Below are positions 43,063-51,629 of a DNA stretch of 64,000 bases, one piece after another. This stretch comes from Schaedlerella arabinosiphila (GTDB lineage: Bacteria; Bacillota; Clostridia; Lachnospirales; Lachnospiraceae), in contig NZ_RHJS01000002.1 of NCBI RefSeq assembly GCF_003885045.1, forward strand, positions 744,001 to 808,000, in the 5' to 3' direction. How positions within the stretch are numbered: position 1 is the stretch's first letter; the number at the start of each line of letters is the position of its first letter. Below the pieces are notes generated by a model. The model did no database searches, had not been told where the DNA came from, and saw only the letters and a list, made by a program, of their open reading frames with translations. A program made the translations under genes and the position numbers.

Positions 43063-44121
43063 ATGTGGCAGATTTCATTTCTTATATTTTTGATACCGTT
43101 TTTTATATTTGTGAAAATTATGATACGGGACCCCAGGACATTGTGGAGCGGGGTCTCCTTCTTTTGGATGATGACGTTTCTTGCCGTCGTTCTGTTTTTG
43201 ATTCTGGCGCAGTATACGGAATGGCTGTCGGCCCATCCCGGGCTGATCGGAATCCTGACGTTCCTTTGTATGCTGGCGGTGATCAGCGTGATCGCGTTTC
43301 CGGCTGTCCTGATTCTTGTCTTTTTCATAGAGGGGATTCGGGTCGTCCGGCATGAGGGGATGAAGCCCTCCAATTTGCTGTCCATGCTGTTTTCCATCTT
43401 ATTGTATGCATATCTGGCCGTCTGGCCGTCAATCGGGAATTTACAGAAAAATTCATTCGGCACTACGCTTTACGGCGTCATCAGTTTTTCCGCGGTTTAT
43501 ATATTGGCATTGCTGGCGATGTATTCGATCTCCGCGGTTCTCAACCTGGTCCATCTGAAAAAGAAGAGAAATGCGGACTACATCGTCGTACTGGGCTCCG
43601 GAATCCTGGGAACAAAGGTCACGCCGCTTTTGGGGGCCAGGATCGAAAGAGGGATCGAGCTTCTGCGGTACAATCCCGATGCGCTGCTGATCATGTCCGG
43701 AGGGCAGGGGCCGGGAGAGGATATCCCGGAGAGCCGGGCCATGGCAGATTACGCGGTGGAACGGGGCGTGGATATGGAAAAAATCCGGATGGAGCAAAAA
43801 TCCATATCCACAGAAGAAAATCTGCGGTTTTCCAGGGAACTGATGGACAAAGAGAATCCGAAAATCATCATCGTCACCACCGCCTATCATGTGTTCAGGG
43901 CGCTGATTCTGGCAAGGCAGCAGGAAATCCCATGCGTGGGATTCGGGGCAAAGACAAAATGGTATTTTACGCTGAATGCGCTGATCCGGGAATTTGCCGG
44001 CTACCTGCGGCTGACCTGGAAGAGACATGCCGTTGTCATCGGCATCGCGGCGGGGATCGCAGGATCGGCCAGTCTCGTCCGGCTGCTGGGGCTGCTCAGG
44101 ATGTTTGGGAATATTTTTTAG
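43063..44121 (+). CDS. YdcF-like membrane protein (DUF218)
   Basis: A protein of about 352 residues: five or six N-terminal helices (1-165), then a soluble DUF218 domain (about 180-330) with Tyr-Ile-Val-Val-Leu-Gly-Ser-Gly-Ile-Leu-Gly, Met-Ser-Gly-Gly-Gln-Gly, Ser-Thr-Glu-Glu-Asn and Val-Thr-Thr-Ala-Tyr-His. It is related to SanA/ElyC, linked to envelope and undecaprenyl-carrier metabolism. ATG 43063 is 9 nt after AGGAGGG; ATG 43018 (ATGA overlap with the previous gene) is a possible longer start. It ends before the sigma factor leader. Role unknown in detail. Confidence 0.85.
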   Translation: MWQISFLIFLIPFFIFVKIMIRDPRTLWSGVSFFWMMTFLAVVLFLILAQYTEWLSAHPGLIGILTFLCMLAVISVIAFPAVLILVFFIEGIRVVRHEGMKPSNLLSMLFSILLYAYLAVWPSIGNLQKNSFGTTLYGVISFSAVYILALLAMYSISAVLNLVHLKKKRNADYIVVLGSGILGTKVTPLLGARIERGIELLRYNPDALLIMSGGQGPGEDIPESRAMADYAVERGVDMEKIRMEQKSISTEENLRFSRELMDKENPKIIIVTTAYHVFRALILARQQEIPCVGFGAKTKWYFTLNALIREFAGYLRLTWKRHAVVIGIAAGIAGSASLVRLLGLLRMFGNIF

Positions 44122-44149
44122 ATTTTTCTGTCACACATGCCGAAAAATC

Positions 44150-44300
44150 TTGTCTAATCTTATATACCCAAAGGGCATCCTTGATTTCAAAAGCATGTCC
44201 CCTTGGGACGGGCGCACGTCGTCCGATCGGGTATAGCCATGGGCAGCTCTGAACGCAGGTTCCTCGGGTATACCAGCGGGGAACCTCTGCCCTGGAGCGC
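44150..44300 (+). promoter_or_regulatory. Structured leader of the sigma factor gene
   Basis: CCCAAAGGGCATCC (about 44167-44180) pairs with GCATGTCCCCTTGGG (about 44193-44207) and resembles half of the motif at 7161 and 59812. GCAGGTTCC (about 44249-44257) pairs with GGAACCTCTGC (about 44278-44290). The region has no gene; it may hold an operator or attenuator. Confidence 0.35.
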
Positions 44301-44363
44301 ACCGGAGGTTCCGACTCTTATGTACCGTATGAAAAACAGACGCGCTCCGGAAAAGAGGAGACC

Positions 44364-45239
44364 ATGAGTAAACTGACGAATGAAGAAATGACGGCATTGA
44401 TCGAGAAGGCGGTTGCGGGGGACAAACAGTCCCTGGAGACGGTGCTCTGCGGCGTGCAGGATCTGGTATTCAACCTTTCCCTGCGGATGCTGGGGACATT
44501 TCCGGATGCAGAGGACGCGTCCCAGGACATTCTGCTGAAGGTCATGACCCACCTGTCGTCGTTCAAGGGGGAGAGCGCGTTCTCCACCTGGGTGTTCCGC
44601 ATTGCGGCCAACCACCTGAAAAACTATAAGAAGCATATGTTTGCGAAATTTCCGCTGAGCTTCGAGTATTATGGAAATGACATTGAAAATGCAGACCTTC
44701 GTGATGTGCCGGATCTGACCCAGAATGTGGAACAGGCCATTCTGGCGGAAGAGCTGAAATTGTCCTGTACCAACGTCATGCTGCAGTGTCTGGACGCGGA
44801 GAGCCGGTGCATTTTCATTCTGGGCACCATGTTCAAGATTGACAGCCGGATCGCAGGGGATATCCTGGGCATCTCTCCGGAGGCATACCGGCAGCGGCTG
44901 GTGAGGGTGAGACGGAAGGTGGCGGATTTTCTGTCGGAATACTGCGGCGAATACGGAAGCGGCAAATGCAGGTGCGCCAACCGGGTAAATTATGCGATCC
45001 AAAACCACCGGATCAGCCCGGAGCATTTGAGCTTCACCTCCGCGTCCATTTCCGGGCAGACCGCCCTGGAGGTAAAAGAGGCAATGGAAGAGATCGACGG
45101 CCTGTCCCAGGTGTTTTCCTTCTGCAAGACTTATCAGCCGCCGGAAGACCTGAAAAAGTTCATCGAAGATTTTCTCGGCGGGGCATCCTGTTCCGTTGTG
45201 ACAAATGCGTCCGCGGCCGGGAATGCTGACAGAGTATAG
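44364..45239 (+). CDS. ECF-type RNA polymerase sigma factor with Cys-rich tail
   Basis: A 291-residue protein. Region 2 is at about 28-90 (Asp-Ala-Glu-Asp-Ala-Ser-Gln-Asp-Ile-Leu, then Phe-Ser-Thr-Trp-Val-Phe-Arg-Ile-Ala). Region 4 is at about 135-190 (Ile-Leu-Gly-Ile-Ser-Pro-Glu-Ala-Tyr-Arg-Gln-Arg-Leu). After it comes a 100-residue extension starting with Cys-Gly-x7-Cys-Arg-Cys, a possible metal or redox site. No anti-sigma factor is adjacent, so control may lie in this tail. ATG 44364 follows AAAGAGGAG. Target genes unknown; the DUF2461 gene overlaps its transcript. Confidence 0.88.
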   Translation: MSKLTNEEMTALIEKAVAGDKQSLETVLCGVQDLVFNLSLRMLGTFPDAEDASQDILLKVMTHLSSFKGESAFSTWVFRIAANHLKNYKKHMFAKFPLSFEYYGNDIENADLRDVPDLTQNVEQAILAEELKLSCTNVMLQCLDAESRCIFILGTMFKIDSRIAGDILGISPEAYRQRLVRVRRKVADFLSEYCGEYGSGKCRCANRVNYAIQNHRISPEHLSFTSASISGQTALEVKEAMEEIDGLSQVFSFCKTYQPPEDLKKFIEDFLGGASCSVVTNASAAGNADRV

Positions 45240-45254
45240 GAGGTGCATGGAAGG

Positions 45255-45944
45255 ATGAATACACAGTTGATTTTGCATTATCTTACGGAGCTGAGCAATC
45301 ACAATGAACGGGAATGGTACCATGCCCATAAGGCGGAGTACCGGGAGGCCAACGCGGAGTTTGAAGCGCTGGTGCAGGATCTGATCTTGAAGATCGGAAA
45401 GTTTGACAGCAGTGTCCTTCACAACCAGCCGAAAGACCTGACCTTTAAGCTGGTAAGGGACACCCGGTTCAGCCATGACAAATCCCCCTACAATCCGGCG
45501 TTCAGGGCCCACATTTCCTCCATGGGGAAGCTGCCGGTTCCGGTGGGGTATTATCTGATGATCAAGCCGGGCGGACAGTCGTTTTTAGGGGGCGGCTTGT
45601 TTGCGGACATGTTCAAGGAAGCCACGGCAATGGTCCGGGACTACATCGCGGCAAACGGCCGGGAGTGGGAGGAGATCCTGGAAAATCCGGACTTCCGGAA
45701 GCACTTTACCGTACAGGGGACGGCCCTCAAAAATGTGCCTGCCGGGTATGATAAGGAGCATCCCCAGGCGGAGTTTTTAAAATATAAAAGCTGGTATCTG
45801 GAGTATCCTCTGGAGGATGCCGGGGTTGCGGACGGGGAGGAGTTTGCCGAGCATGCGGCTTCAATCTTCCGGATCATGAAGCCATTCAATGACTACCTGA
45901 ACAAGGCGCTTGTAAACTTCAGGATGCCGGAGAGAAAAAAGTGA
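45255..45944 (+). CDS. DUF2461 family protein
   Basis: A 229-residue cytoplasmic protein of the DUF2461/TIGR02453 type: Asn-His-Asn-Glu-Arg-Glu-Trp near the start, Asp-Thr-Arg-Phe-Ser-His-Asp-Lys-Ser-Pro-Tyr and Gly-Gly-Gly-Leu-Phe-Ala. The family is widespread and its function is unknown. AGGAGG lies 12 nt before ATG 45255; a GTG at 45243 overlaps it. It is 15 nt after the sigma factor, so probably co-transcribed. Confidence 0.9.
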   Translation: MNTQLILHYLTELSNHNEREWYHAHKAEYREANAEFEALVQDLILKIGKFDSSVLHNQPKDLTFKLVRDTRFSHDKSPYNPAFRAHISSMGKLPVPVGYYLMIKPGGQSFLGGGLFADMFKEATAMVRDYIAANGREWEEILENPDFRKHFTVQGTALKNVPAGYDKEHPQAEFLKYKSWYLEYPLEDAGVADGEEFAEHAASIFRIMKPFNDYLNKALVNFRMPERKK

Positions 45945-46011
45945 TCCGAAGCTAGGATGAAAAACACAGTATTCCGCCGAGGCGAAACCTGGTTTGCATC
46001 ATCACCGTAAA

Positions 46012-46890
46012 CTATGCCTTTCCGTGAAGGTCAAGAGAATTTTTTGATTTTTTTCTGACCTGAGAAGGGGTGGCCTGAAAATGTTCGGCGAACATCCTGC
46101 GGAACAGTTTATAATTGGTAAATCCATGCCGCTCCAGGATCTGCTGCAGCGTATCCTCCGTCGTGATGAGATCCTGATAAATGCGGGACAGCCGGAGTTC
46201 ATTCTGATATTCCAGAAACGTAAGTCCCATGTGTTTTTTGAAAAAACGGCAGAAATACCCGGCTTCCAAAAAGGCAACCCGGGAGATCTCGTCGATGGAG
46301 ATGGGGCGGTCATAGTTCCTGGCGGTATAGCTTAGGATCTCGTTCAGCCGGTTCAGATCTTTCGTCCTTTGGTTCAGATTGGCCTGGAAAACCTTCACGC
46401 TGAAATTGTGGTAGAGCTGGAACAGGATTTCAAACAGCAGGCTGTTAAAGCGCAGAACATACCCATCCGGGCGGATGTCGTCGGCGATCTGCATCTGCCG
46501 CAGCGTTTCCTTGAAACGGTTCAGCTTGGTCTGCCGGATGGGGTCCGGGCTTGGGTCGTCCAGGACGAACCGAAGCTGCTGCACATCCGGGATATACAGC
46601 CGGATAAAATCCATCGGGATCTGAAACACGATCCCGATATTCGGCGTGGTGCATTTTGTAGAATGGATCACACAGGAATTGATCAGGAAGCACTGCCCTT
46701 CCAGCAGGCGAAAGGCAGCGCTCTCCACGGTGATATCCAGTTCTCCCTGAACCATGTAAATGATTTCGATGGCGTCATGCCAGTGGCTGGGGAAGTAGCT
46801 TCCATGGTCAATATCTGTAAAAAAGCGGACTCCGGTTGTCTCCGGAACCTGGATCATTTCATAAATATGGTTCGACTGGGGTTCTGGCAT
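46012..46890 (-). CDS. AraC-family regulator with cupin sensor
   Basis: A 292-residue regulator: cupin-like ligand domain (20-130, His-Trp-His-Asp-Ala-Ile-Glu-Ile) and a C-terminal AraC double helix-turn-helix (195-285, with Ile-Asp-Glu-Ile-Ser-Arg and Gly-Phe-Thr-Asn-Tyr-Lys-Leu-Phe-Arg-Arg-Met-Phe). It starts behind GAGGTGAG, 9 nt after the GH13 gene on the same strand, so it is the second gene of that operon. It probably senses a sugar and controls the divergent glycan genes at 46900-53282. Confidence 0.92.
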   Translation of the reverse strand: MPEPQSNHIYEMIQVPETTGVRFFTDIDHGSYFPSHWHDAIEIIYMVQGELDITVESAAFRLLEGQCFLINSCVIHSTKCTTPNIGIVFQIPMDFIRLYIPDVQQLRFVLDDPSPDPIRQTKLNRFKETLRQMQIADDIRPDGYVLRFNSLLFEILFQLYHNFSVKVFQANLNQRTKDLNRLNEILSYTARNYDRPISIDEISRVAFLEAGYFCRFFKKHMGLTFLEYQNELRLSRIYQDLITTEDTLQQILERHGFTNYKLFRRMFAEHFQATPSQVRKKSKNSLDLHGKA

Positions 46891-46899
46891 ACACTCACC

Positions 46900-48609
46900 T
46901 CATACTATTACGGCAACTGCTTCATACGGCATCAGCATCATCGGGTTCTTCAATTCGGCGCTTCCATTTTCAGATGAGGAAATATCGTCCTTCCCGGAAG
47001 CCTTCGGTTCGTCATAATTCCGGATCAGGATTTTCCCATCCAGAAATTCTCCGGGCATTTCAAATTCCGCCTGTTCCGCCGTGAAATTGCACACCACCAG
47101 AAGCTTCGTTTCTCCAAGCGTTCTTGTGTAGGCATAGATTTCTTTCGAATCCGGCAGGAGCAGGTCATAGGTTCCGTACACGATGACCTCGTGTTCTTTC
47201 CGCAGCCGGATCAGTTTCTGGAAATAATGGAATACGGAATCGTCTCTGGCAAGCTGTTCCTGGGCGTTGATTTCTTTGTAATTTGGATTGACCATGATCC
47301 AGGGAGTGCCGCTGGTAAAGCCTGCGTTTTCCTTGTCATTCCACTGGAACGGTGTTCTCGCGTTGTCACGGCTCTTATATCTGAGAAAACGCATCATTTC
47401 CTCCTTGGAAAAAACGCCCTGCCCGGTCAGTTCATGGTAGGCGTTGATGCTGTCCAGATCCCGGAAATCCTCGATGTTCTCAAAAGGAACGTTGGTCATG
47501 CCCAGCTCCTGCCCCTGATATATGTAGGGGGTTCCCTGCATCATATAAAGGCAGGTGGCCAGCATTTTCGCGGAAGCCTCCCGGTATCTGCCGTCATTTC
47601 CAAAGCGGGAGACACTGCGGGGCTGGTCGTGGTTTTCCCAGAAAAGGCTGTTCCACGCAATGTCCTCGAGACCCTTCTGCCAACGGGTCATGACATTTTT
47701 AAGGTCTCTTAAATCCATCTTCTTTTCCGACCACTTGTTGGTGCCGTCCGCGTCCACATCCATATGTTCAAACTGGAAGACCATGTTGAGTTCCCTGCCG
47801 TCGCTGCGGGCGTATTTTTTCGCTTCCTCCAATGTGACGCCGGAGCATTCTCCCACGGTGATGGTGTCCGCCCGGTTCAGGACTTTTTCGCGCATCTCCT
47901 GCAGATATTCGTGGACATGGGGGCCGTTGGCCGGCTCATTGAAGCTGGCGTAGCCGTTGATTCCGGGAATACCGTCCGGCAGATCCGGTTTTTTGGAGAT
48001 CAGGCTGATCACATCCATGCGGAAACCGTCCACGCCTTTGTCAAGCCACCAGTTCATCATCTGAAATACCTCTTCCCGGACCGCCGGGTTATCCCAGTTC
48101 AGATCCGGCTGTTTTTTCGAGAAAAGATGCAGATAGTACATGTCCGTTTCTGAGTCATATTCCCATGCCGGGCCGGAAAAACAGGAGCCCCAGTTATTCG
48201 GTTCTTTTCCGTCCTTCGCCGGACGCCAGATATAGTAATCCCTGTAGGGATTGTCCGTGGACTTCCGGCTTTCCACAAACCAGCGGTGCTCGTCGGAGGT
48301 ATGGTTCACCACCAGGTCCATGACCAGGCGGATGCCCCTCTCATGGGCCGCCGCAAGCATTTCATCGAAATCCTCCATGGTGCCGAACTCTTCCATGATC
48401 GCCTGATAATCGCTGATATCATACCCGTTGTCATCATTGGGGGACTGATAGACAGGGGAGAGCCAGATGACATCAATGCCCAGTTCTTTGAGGTAATCCA
48501 GTTTGGAAGTGATTCCTCTGATATCCCCGATTCCGTCTCCGTTGCTGTCACAGAAGCTTCTAGGATAGATCTGATAAACGACGCTTTCTTTCCACCATTT
48601 TTTCTCCAT
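46900..48609 (-). CDS. Oligo-1,6-glucosidase / alpha-glucosidase, GH13
   Basis: A 569-residue cytoplasmic GH13 enzyme of the right length for the oligo-1,6-glucosidase group. Region II is Gly-Phe-Arg-Met-Asp199-Val200; nucleophile Asp199, acid/base Glu254 in Gly-Glu-Cys-Ser, and Asp328 in Asn-His-Asp-Gln. Val200 after the nucleophile is the residue that favours alpha-1,6 links in this group, where Thr favours alpha-1,4. An acidic Lys/Asp/Ser insert is near 545-560. It would hydrolyse isomalto-oligosaccharides or related alpha-glucosides to glucose. It starts behind GAAAGGAG and leads a two-gene operon. Confidence 0.93.
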   Translation of the reverse strand: MEKKWWKESVVYQIYPRSFCDSNGDGIGDIRGITSKLDYLKELGIDVIWLSPVYQSPNDDNGYDISDYQAIMEEFGTMEDFDEMLAAAHERGIRLVMDLVVNHTSDEHRWFVESRKSTDNPYRDYYIWRPAKDGKEPNNWGSCFSGPAWEYDSETDMYYLHLFSKKQPDLNWDNPAVREEVFQMMNWWLDKGVDGFRMDVISLISKKPDLPDGIPGINGYASFNEPANGPHVHEYLQEMREKVLNRADTITVGECSGVTLEEAKKYARSDGRELNMVFQFEHMDVDADGTNKWSEKKMDLRDLKNVMTRWQKGLEDIAWNSLFWENHDQPRSVSRFGNDGRYREASAKMLATCLYMMQGTPYIYQGQELGMTNVPFENIEDFRDLDSINAYHELTGQGVFSKEEMMRFLRYKSRDNARTPFQWNDKENAGFTSGTPWIMVNPNYKEINAQEQLARDDSVFHYFQKLIRLRKEHEVIVYGTYDLLLPDSKEIYAYTRTLGETKLLVVCNFTAEQAEFEMPGEFLDGKILIRNYDEPKASGKDDISSSENGSAELKNPMMLMPYEAVAVIV

Positions 48610-48929
48610 GATAGATACTCCTTTCTTTCATTCCCGCGAAGCAGTGCTTTGCAGGGGAGTCTGCATACCAGCGTATGCAGAAAGGCCGCCAGTGGCAGGC
48701 TTTATGTATGATTGTACCCTATAAACAGAATGGTTTCAAGAAAAAAAGAGAATGTTTCTGGGGGCTTCCAGTCAGTTGGGGATGAACAGTAAAAAGAGAA
48801 TATCGACCGGTTTTTTGGAGAATATACGGTCTATGACAGAATGGATGGATATGGTAATATAATATCGTAAACAAAAGGTGTCCGGTGCGCACGGCAGGAT
48901 GAGAAAAAGAAAAAAGAGAGGGTTTTCTG
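48610..48929. promoter_or_regulatory. Divergent promoter region
   Basis: The region between GH13 (left) and the symporter (right). TCTGCATAC-CAGC-GTATGCAGA (about 48659-48680) is a perfect hairpin in the GH13 leader. On the right a consensus -10 TATAAT occurs at 48858-48863, with an ATGACA at 19 nt as possible -35. The AraC-type regulator probably acts here. No gene found. Confidence 0.55.
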
Positions 48930-50309
48930 ATGGAAAATAGGAGTAAATTGACCATGTCAAAGGTCATAGAACGTTTTTCTTATGGATGCGGTGATTTTGG
49001 ATGTAATATTATTTATACGGCGATGTCGGCGTTTCTGTTGTTTTACTATACGGACTATGCAGGAGTGAACGCCTTTGCGGTGGGCACGATCATGATGGTC
49101 TCCCGGTTTTTCGACGGGATCAGCGACGTGATCATGGGAGTGATCGTGGACCGCACAAGGTCAAAATACGGAAAGGCCAGGCCTTGGCTGCTGCGTATGT
49201 GCGTTCCCTTTGCGCTGTCGGGGATACTGCTGTTTTCCGTGCCCACCTCCTGGGCGTCCGCGCCGAAGCTGGTCTATGTGTTCATTACATACAACCTGGT
49301 TTCCACAGTCATCTACACGGCCATCAATGTTCCTTATTCCGCGCTGAACGCGCTGATGACCCAGGACCCGTATGAACGGTCGGTACTGAGCATTTTCAGA
49401 AATCTGCTGGCCACGGCGGGGACGCTTACGATCAATACATTCACCCTTCCGCTGGTGGAGTATTTTGGAGATAATACTTCCGCATGGACCAAGACTTTCT
49501 GCGTATTCGGCCTGCTGGCGGTGGCCGCGTTTCTGGTCAATTTCTTCGGGACAAAGGAGCGGGTCAGATCCGTGGCATCCGAATCCGGAAATGCGGAGGT
49601 GGTTCCCTTCAAGGTGGGAATCAAGGCTCTGTTCCGGAATAAATACTGGATCATGATGACGGGAATGCTGGCGTTGTTTTTCCTGATGTATTCTGTAAAC
49701 GGCGGGGCGACGGTCTATTACGCAAAGGATATTTTGGGAGACAGAAACCTGGTGGGGACTATCAATGGAATCTTCAATGTGGTTCAGATCGCAGGGATGT
49801 TTTTTATCGCGATGCTGGTAAAAAAATACGGAAAGCGGAACGTATTTGCGCTGGGCCTGGTGCTGGACATCATCGGTATGCTGGTGCTGAATTTTTCCGG
49901 AGGCGCGATAAGCCTGATCGTAATATCCAGCGTCATCAGGGGCGTGGGAAATGCCTGCGGCGGCGCCACCATGTGGGCTATGGTTTCCGATACCATCGAC
50001 TATGGGGAGTGGAAGACCGGAGTGCGTACGGAAGGGCTGGTCAACAGCGCGTGCAGCTTTGGCTATAAGATCGGAAACGGAATCGGCTCCGCACTGCTGG
50101 GACTCATCCTGGAGGTGGGCGGATACGTGGGGGAAGCGGCGGCACAGTCTGCCTCGGCGCTGGCTTCCATCAAGGTCTGCTTTGTGTGGATTCCTGTCGC
50201 TGTCTATCTGATCGGGCTGGTGATTATGAAATTCTATCACCTGGACCGGGAATTTGACGGGATCATCGAAGACCTGAAAAACCGCGCAAAGAACAAGCAG
50301 GAAGTGTAA
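48930..50309 (+). CDS. GPH-family sugar:cation symporter
   Basis: A 459-residue transporter of the glycoside-pentoside-hexuronide family (MelB/XynB type): 12 predicted helices, Tyr-Gly-Cys-Gly-Asp-Phe-Gly near the start, Asp-Arg-Thr-Arg-Ser-Lys-Tyr-Gly-Lys-Ala-Arg-Pro-Trp (helix 2-3 loop) and Asp-Tyr-Gly-Glu-Trp-Lys-Thr-Gly (about 352). It imports oligosaccharides with Na+ or H+. It heads the rightward operon with GH5 and GH43, so likely brings in a beta-linked oligosaccharide. Confidence 0.92.
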   Translation: MENRSKLTMSKVIERFSYGCGDFGCNIIYTAMSAFLLFYYTDYAGVNAFAVGTIMMVSRFFDGISDVIMGVIVDRTRSKYGKARPWLLRMCVPFALSGILLFSVPTSWASAPKLVYVFITYNLVSTVIYTAINVPYSALNALMTQDPYERSVLSIFRNLLATAGTLTINTFTLPLVEYFGDNTSAWTKTFCVFGLLAVAAFLVNFFGTKERVRSVASESGNAEVVPFKVGIKALFRNKYWIMMTGMLALFFLMYSVNGGATVYYAKDILGDRNLVGTINGIFNVVQIAGMFFIAMLVKKYGKRNVFALGLVLDIIGMLVLNFSGGAISLIVISSVIRGVGNACGGATMWAMVSDTIDYGEWKTGVRTEGLVNSACSFGYKIGNGIGSALLGLILEVGGYVGEAAAQSASALASIKVCFVWIPVAVYLIGLVIMKFYHLDREFDGIIEDLKNRAKNKQEV

Positions 50310-50314
50310 ACAGA

Positions 50315-50408
50315 CTGGTTACAAAAAAGGAATCACGTGCATGAAAATCACTTCGTGATGGCACGTGAGCAGGCAATCACCTGCTTTGCAGGTGGTTACA
50401 AATAGGAG
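50315..50408 (+). repeat. Hairpin pair bracketed by direct repeats
   Basis: TCACGTGC/GCACGTGA (50333-50340, 50361-50368) encloses ATCAC/GTGAT; CACCTGC-TTT-GCAGGTG is at 50378-50394. TGGTTACAAA followed by AGGA occurs on both sides (about 50316 and 50393), with the right copy including the GH5 ribosome site. It looks like a small hairpin insertion, or an intercistronic processing or stability element. Confidence 0.5.
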
Positions 50409-50416
50409 GAACTATC

Positions 50417-51586
50417 ATGAAGGTAAAAGGTGTTAATCTTGGAAACTGGCTGGTGTTGGAAAAATGGATGAGCCCGGCGTTATTTGAGGGGACAACGGCG
50501 GAGGATGAGTACCATCTTCCGCGGCAGCTCTCCCGGGAGGTGTATGAGGCAAGGATCAAAATCCACCGCTCGGAGTATATCACGGAACGGGATTTTGTGT
50601 CCATCAAGGCTATGGGGATGGAGGCTGTGCGCATTCCGGTGCCCTACTTCATATTCGGCGACAGGGAGCCGTTTATCGGCTGCATCCAGGAGCTGGATAA
50701 GGCGTTTAACTGGGCGGAAAAGTACGGGCTGGAGGTTCTCATCGACCTGCACACCGCGCCTATGGGGCAGAACGGGTTTGACAACGGGGGGATCTGCGGC
50801 GTGTGCAGATGGTCCCAATGCCCGGAGGAGGTGGAGTTTGTCCTGTCTGTCCTGGAAAGGCTGGCGAAGCGTTATGGGACGAGAAAAGGGCTCTGGGGCA
50901 TCGAAGTGCTGAATGAACCGATCACGGAACATGCATGGAAGCTGATGGATGTGCCCAACCGCTATCCGGCGGCGGAACCGGAGATGGCAGAGGGGTCCGG
51001 CCCCAACAGCCTGGAATTTCTGCGGGATTTTTACTGCAGGGCTTATGACCGGATTCGAACGTATTTGCCGGAGGAAAAATATGTGGTGATCCACGACGGG
51101 TTCGAGCTTCTGGCATGGAAGGATTTTATGCGGGAGGAAAAGTACGTCAATGTGGTGCTGGACACCCACCAGTATCTGATGATGGCGGAGGCCGAGGGGT
51201 GCGCCCAGGAGCTGGACGCGTATCGGGACTATATTGAAGCGCATTATAAAAAGGACATCCGGGAAATGCAGCAATATTTTCCGGTGATCTGCGGGGAGTG
51301 GTGCCTGTTCAACTCCCTGGCCTGCGGCTGCGATACGAAAGGCGGGCAGAGTGTGTTAAACGGCGTGGAAGGAAGCAGCGGGGAGCGTCTGGACGCGGAG
51401 GAGAAGAAGCGGATTTACCGCGCTGTGGCTGAGGCGCAGATGGATGCATGGAACCAGGGCAGCGGATATTTTTACTGGAGCTACAAGCTGCTGACGGATA
51501 CAGTCAACGACAAAGGCTGGATCGGCTGGGACAGCTGGGATCTGGGGAGATGCGCGGATTTCGGCTGGTTTCCGACAGAACGATAA
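50417..51586 (+). CDS. GH5 glycosidase (exo-beta-glucanase-like)
   Basis: A 389-residue cytoplasmic GH5 enzyme. The start Val-Lys-Gly-Val-Asn-Leu-Gly-Asn-Trp-Leu-Val-Leu-Glu-Lys-Trp is typical of exo-beta-1,3-glucanase-like GH5. Acid/base is Glu167 in Leu-Asn-Glu-Pro; nucleophile is Glu294 in Cys-Gly-Glu-Trp. There is no signal peptide. AGGAGG is 8 nt before ATG 50417. Together with the symporter upstream it would act on an imported beta-glucoside oligosaccharide. Fine specificity is not visible. Confidence 0.88.
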   Translation: MKVKGVNLGNWLVLEKWMSPALFEGTTAEDEYHLPRQLSREVYEARIKIHRSEYITERDFVSIKAMGMEAVRIPVPYFIFGDREPFIGCIQELDKAFNWAEKYGLEVLIDLHTAPMGQNGFDNGGICGVCRWSQCPEEVEFVLSVLERLAKRYGTRKGLWGIEVLNEPITEHAWKLMDVPNRYPAAEPEMAEGSGPNSLEFLRDFYCRAYDRIRTYLPEEKYVVIHDGFELLAWKDFMREEKYVNVVLDTHQYLMMAEAEGCAQELDAYRDYIEAHYKKDIREMQQYFPVICGEWCLFNSLACGCDTKGGQSVLNGVEGSSGERLDAEEKKRIYRAVAEAQMDAWNQGSGYFYWSYKLLTDTVNDKGWIGWDSWDLGRCADFGWFPTER

Positions 51587-51629
51587 AAATTGCTGTGTGA
51601 AAATATTTCAAAAAAAGGAGTATCCTGTT

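Noticed and set aside
44187..45512. 441-codon minus-strand frame across the sigma factor and DUF2461 genes
   Set aside because: Spans two well-supported genes and their junction; no recognisable domain.
49161..50240. 359-codon minus-strand frame inside the GPH symporter
   Set aside because: Polar His/Gln-rich shadow of a membrane protein gene.
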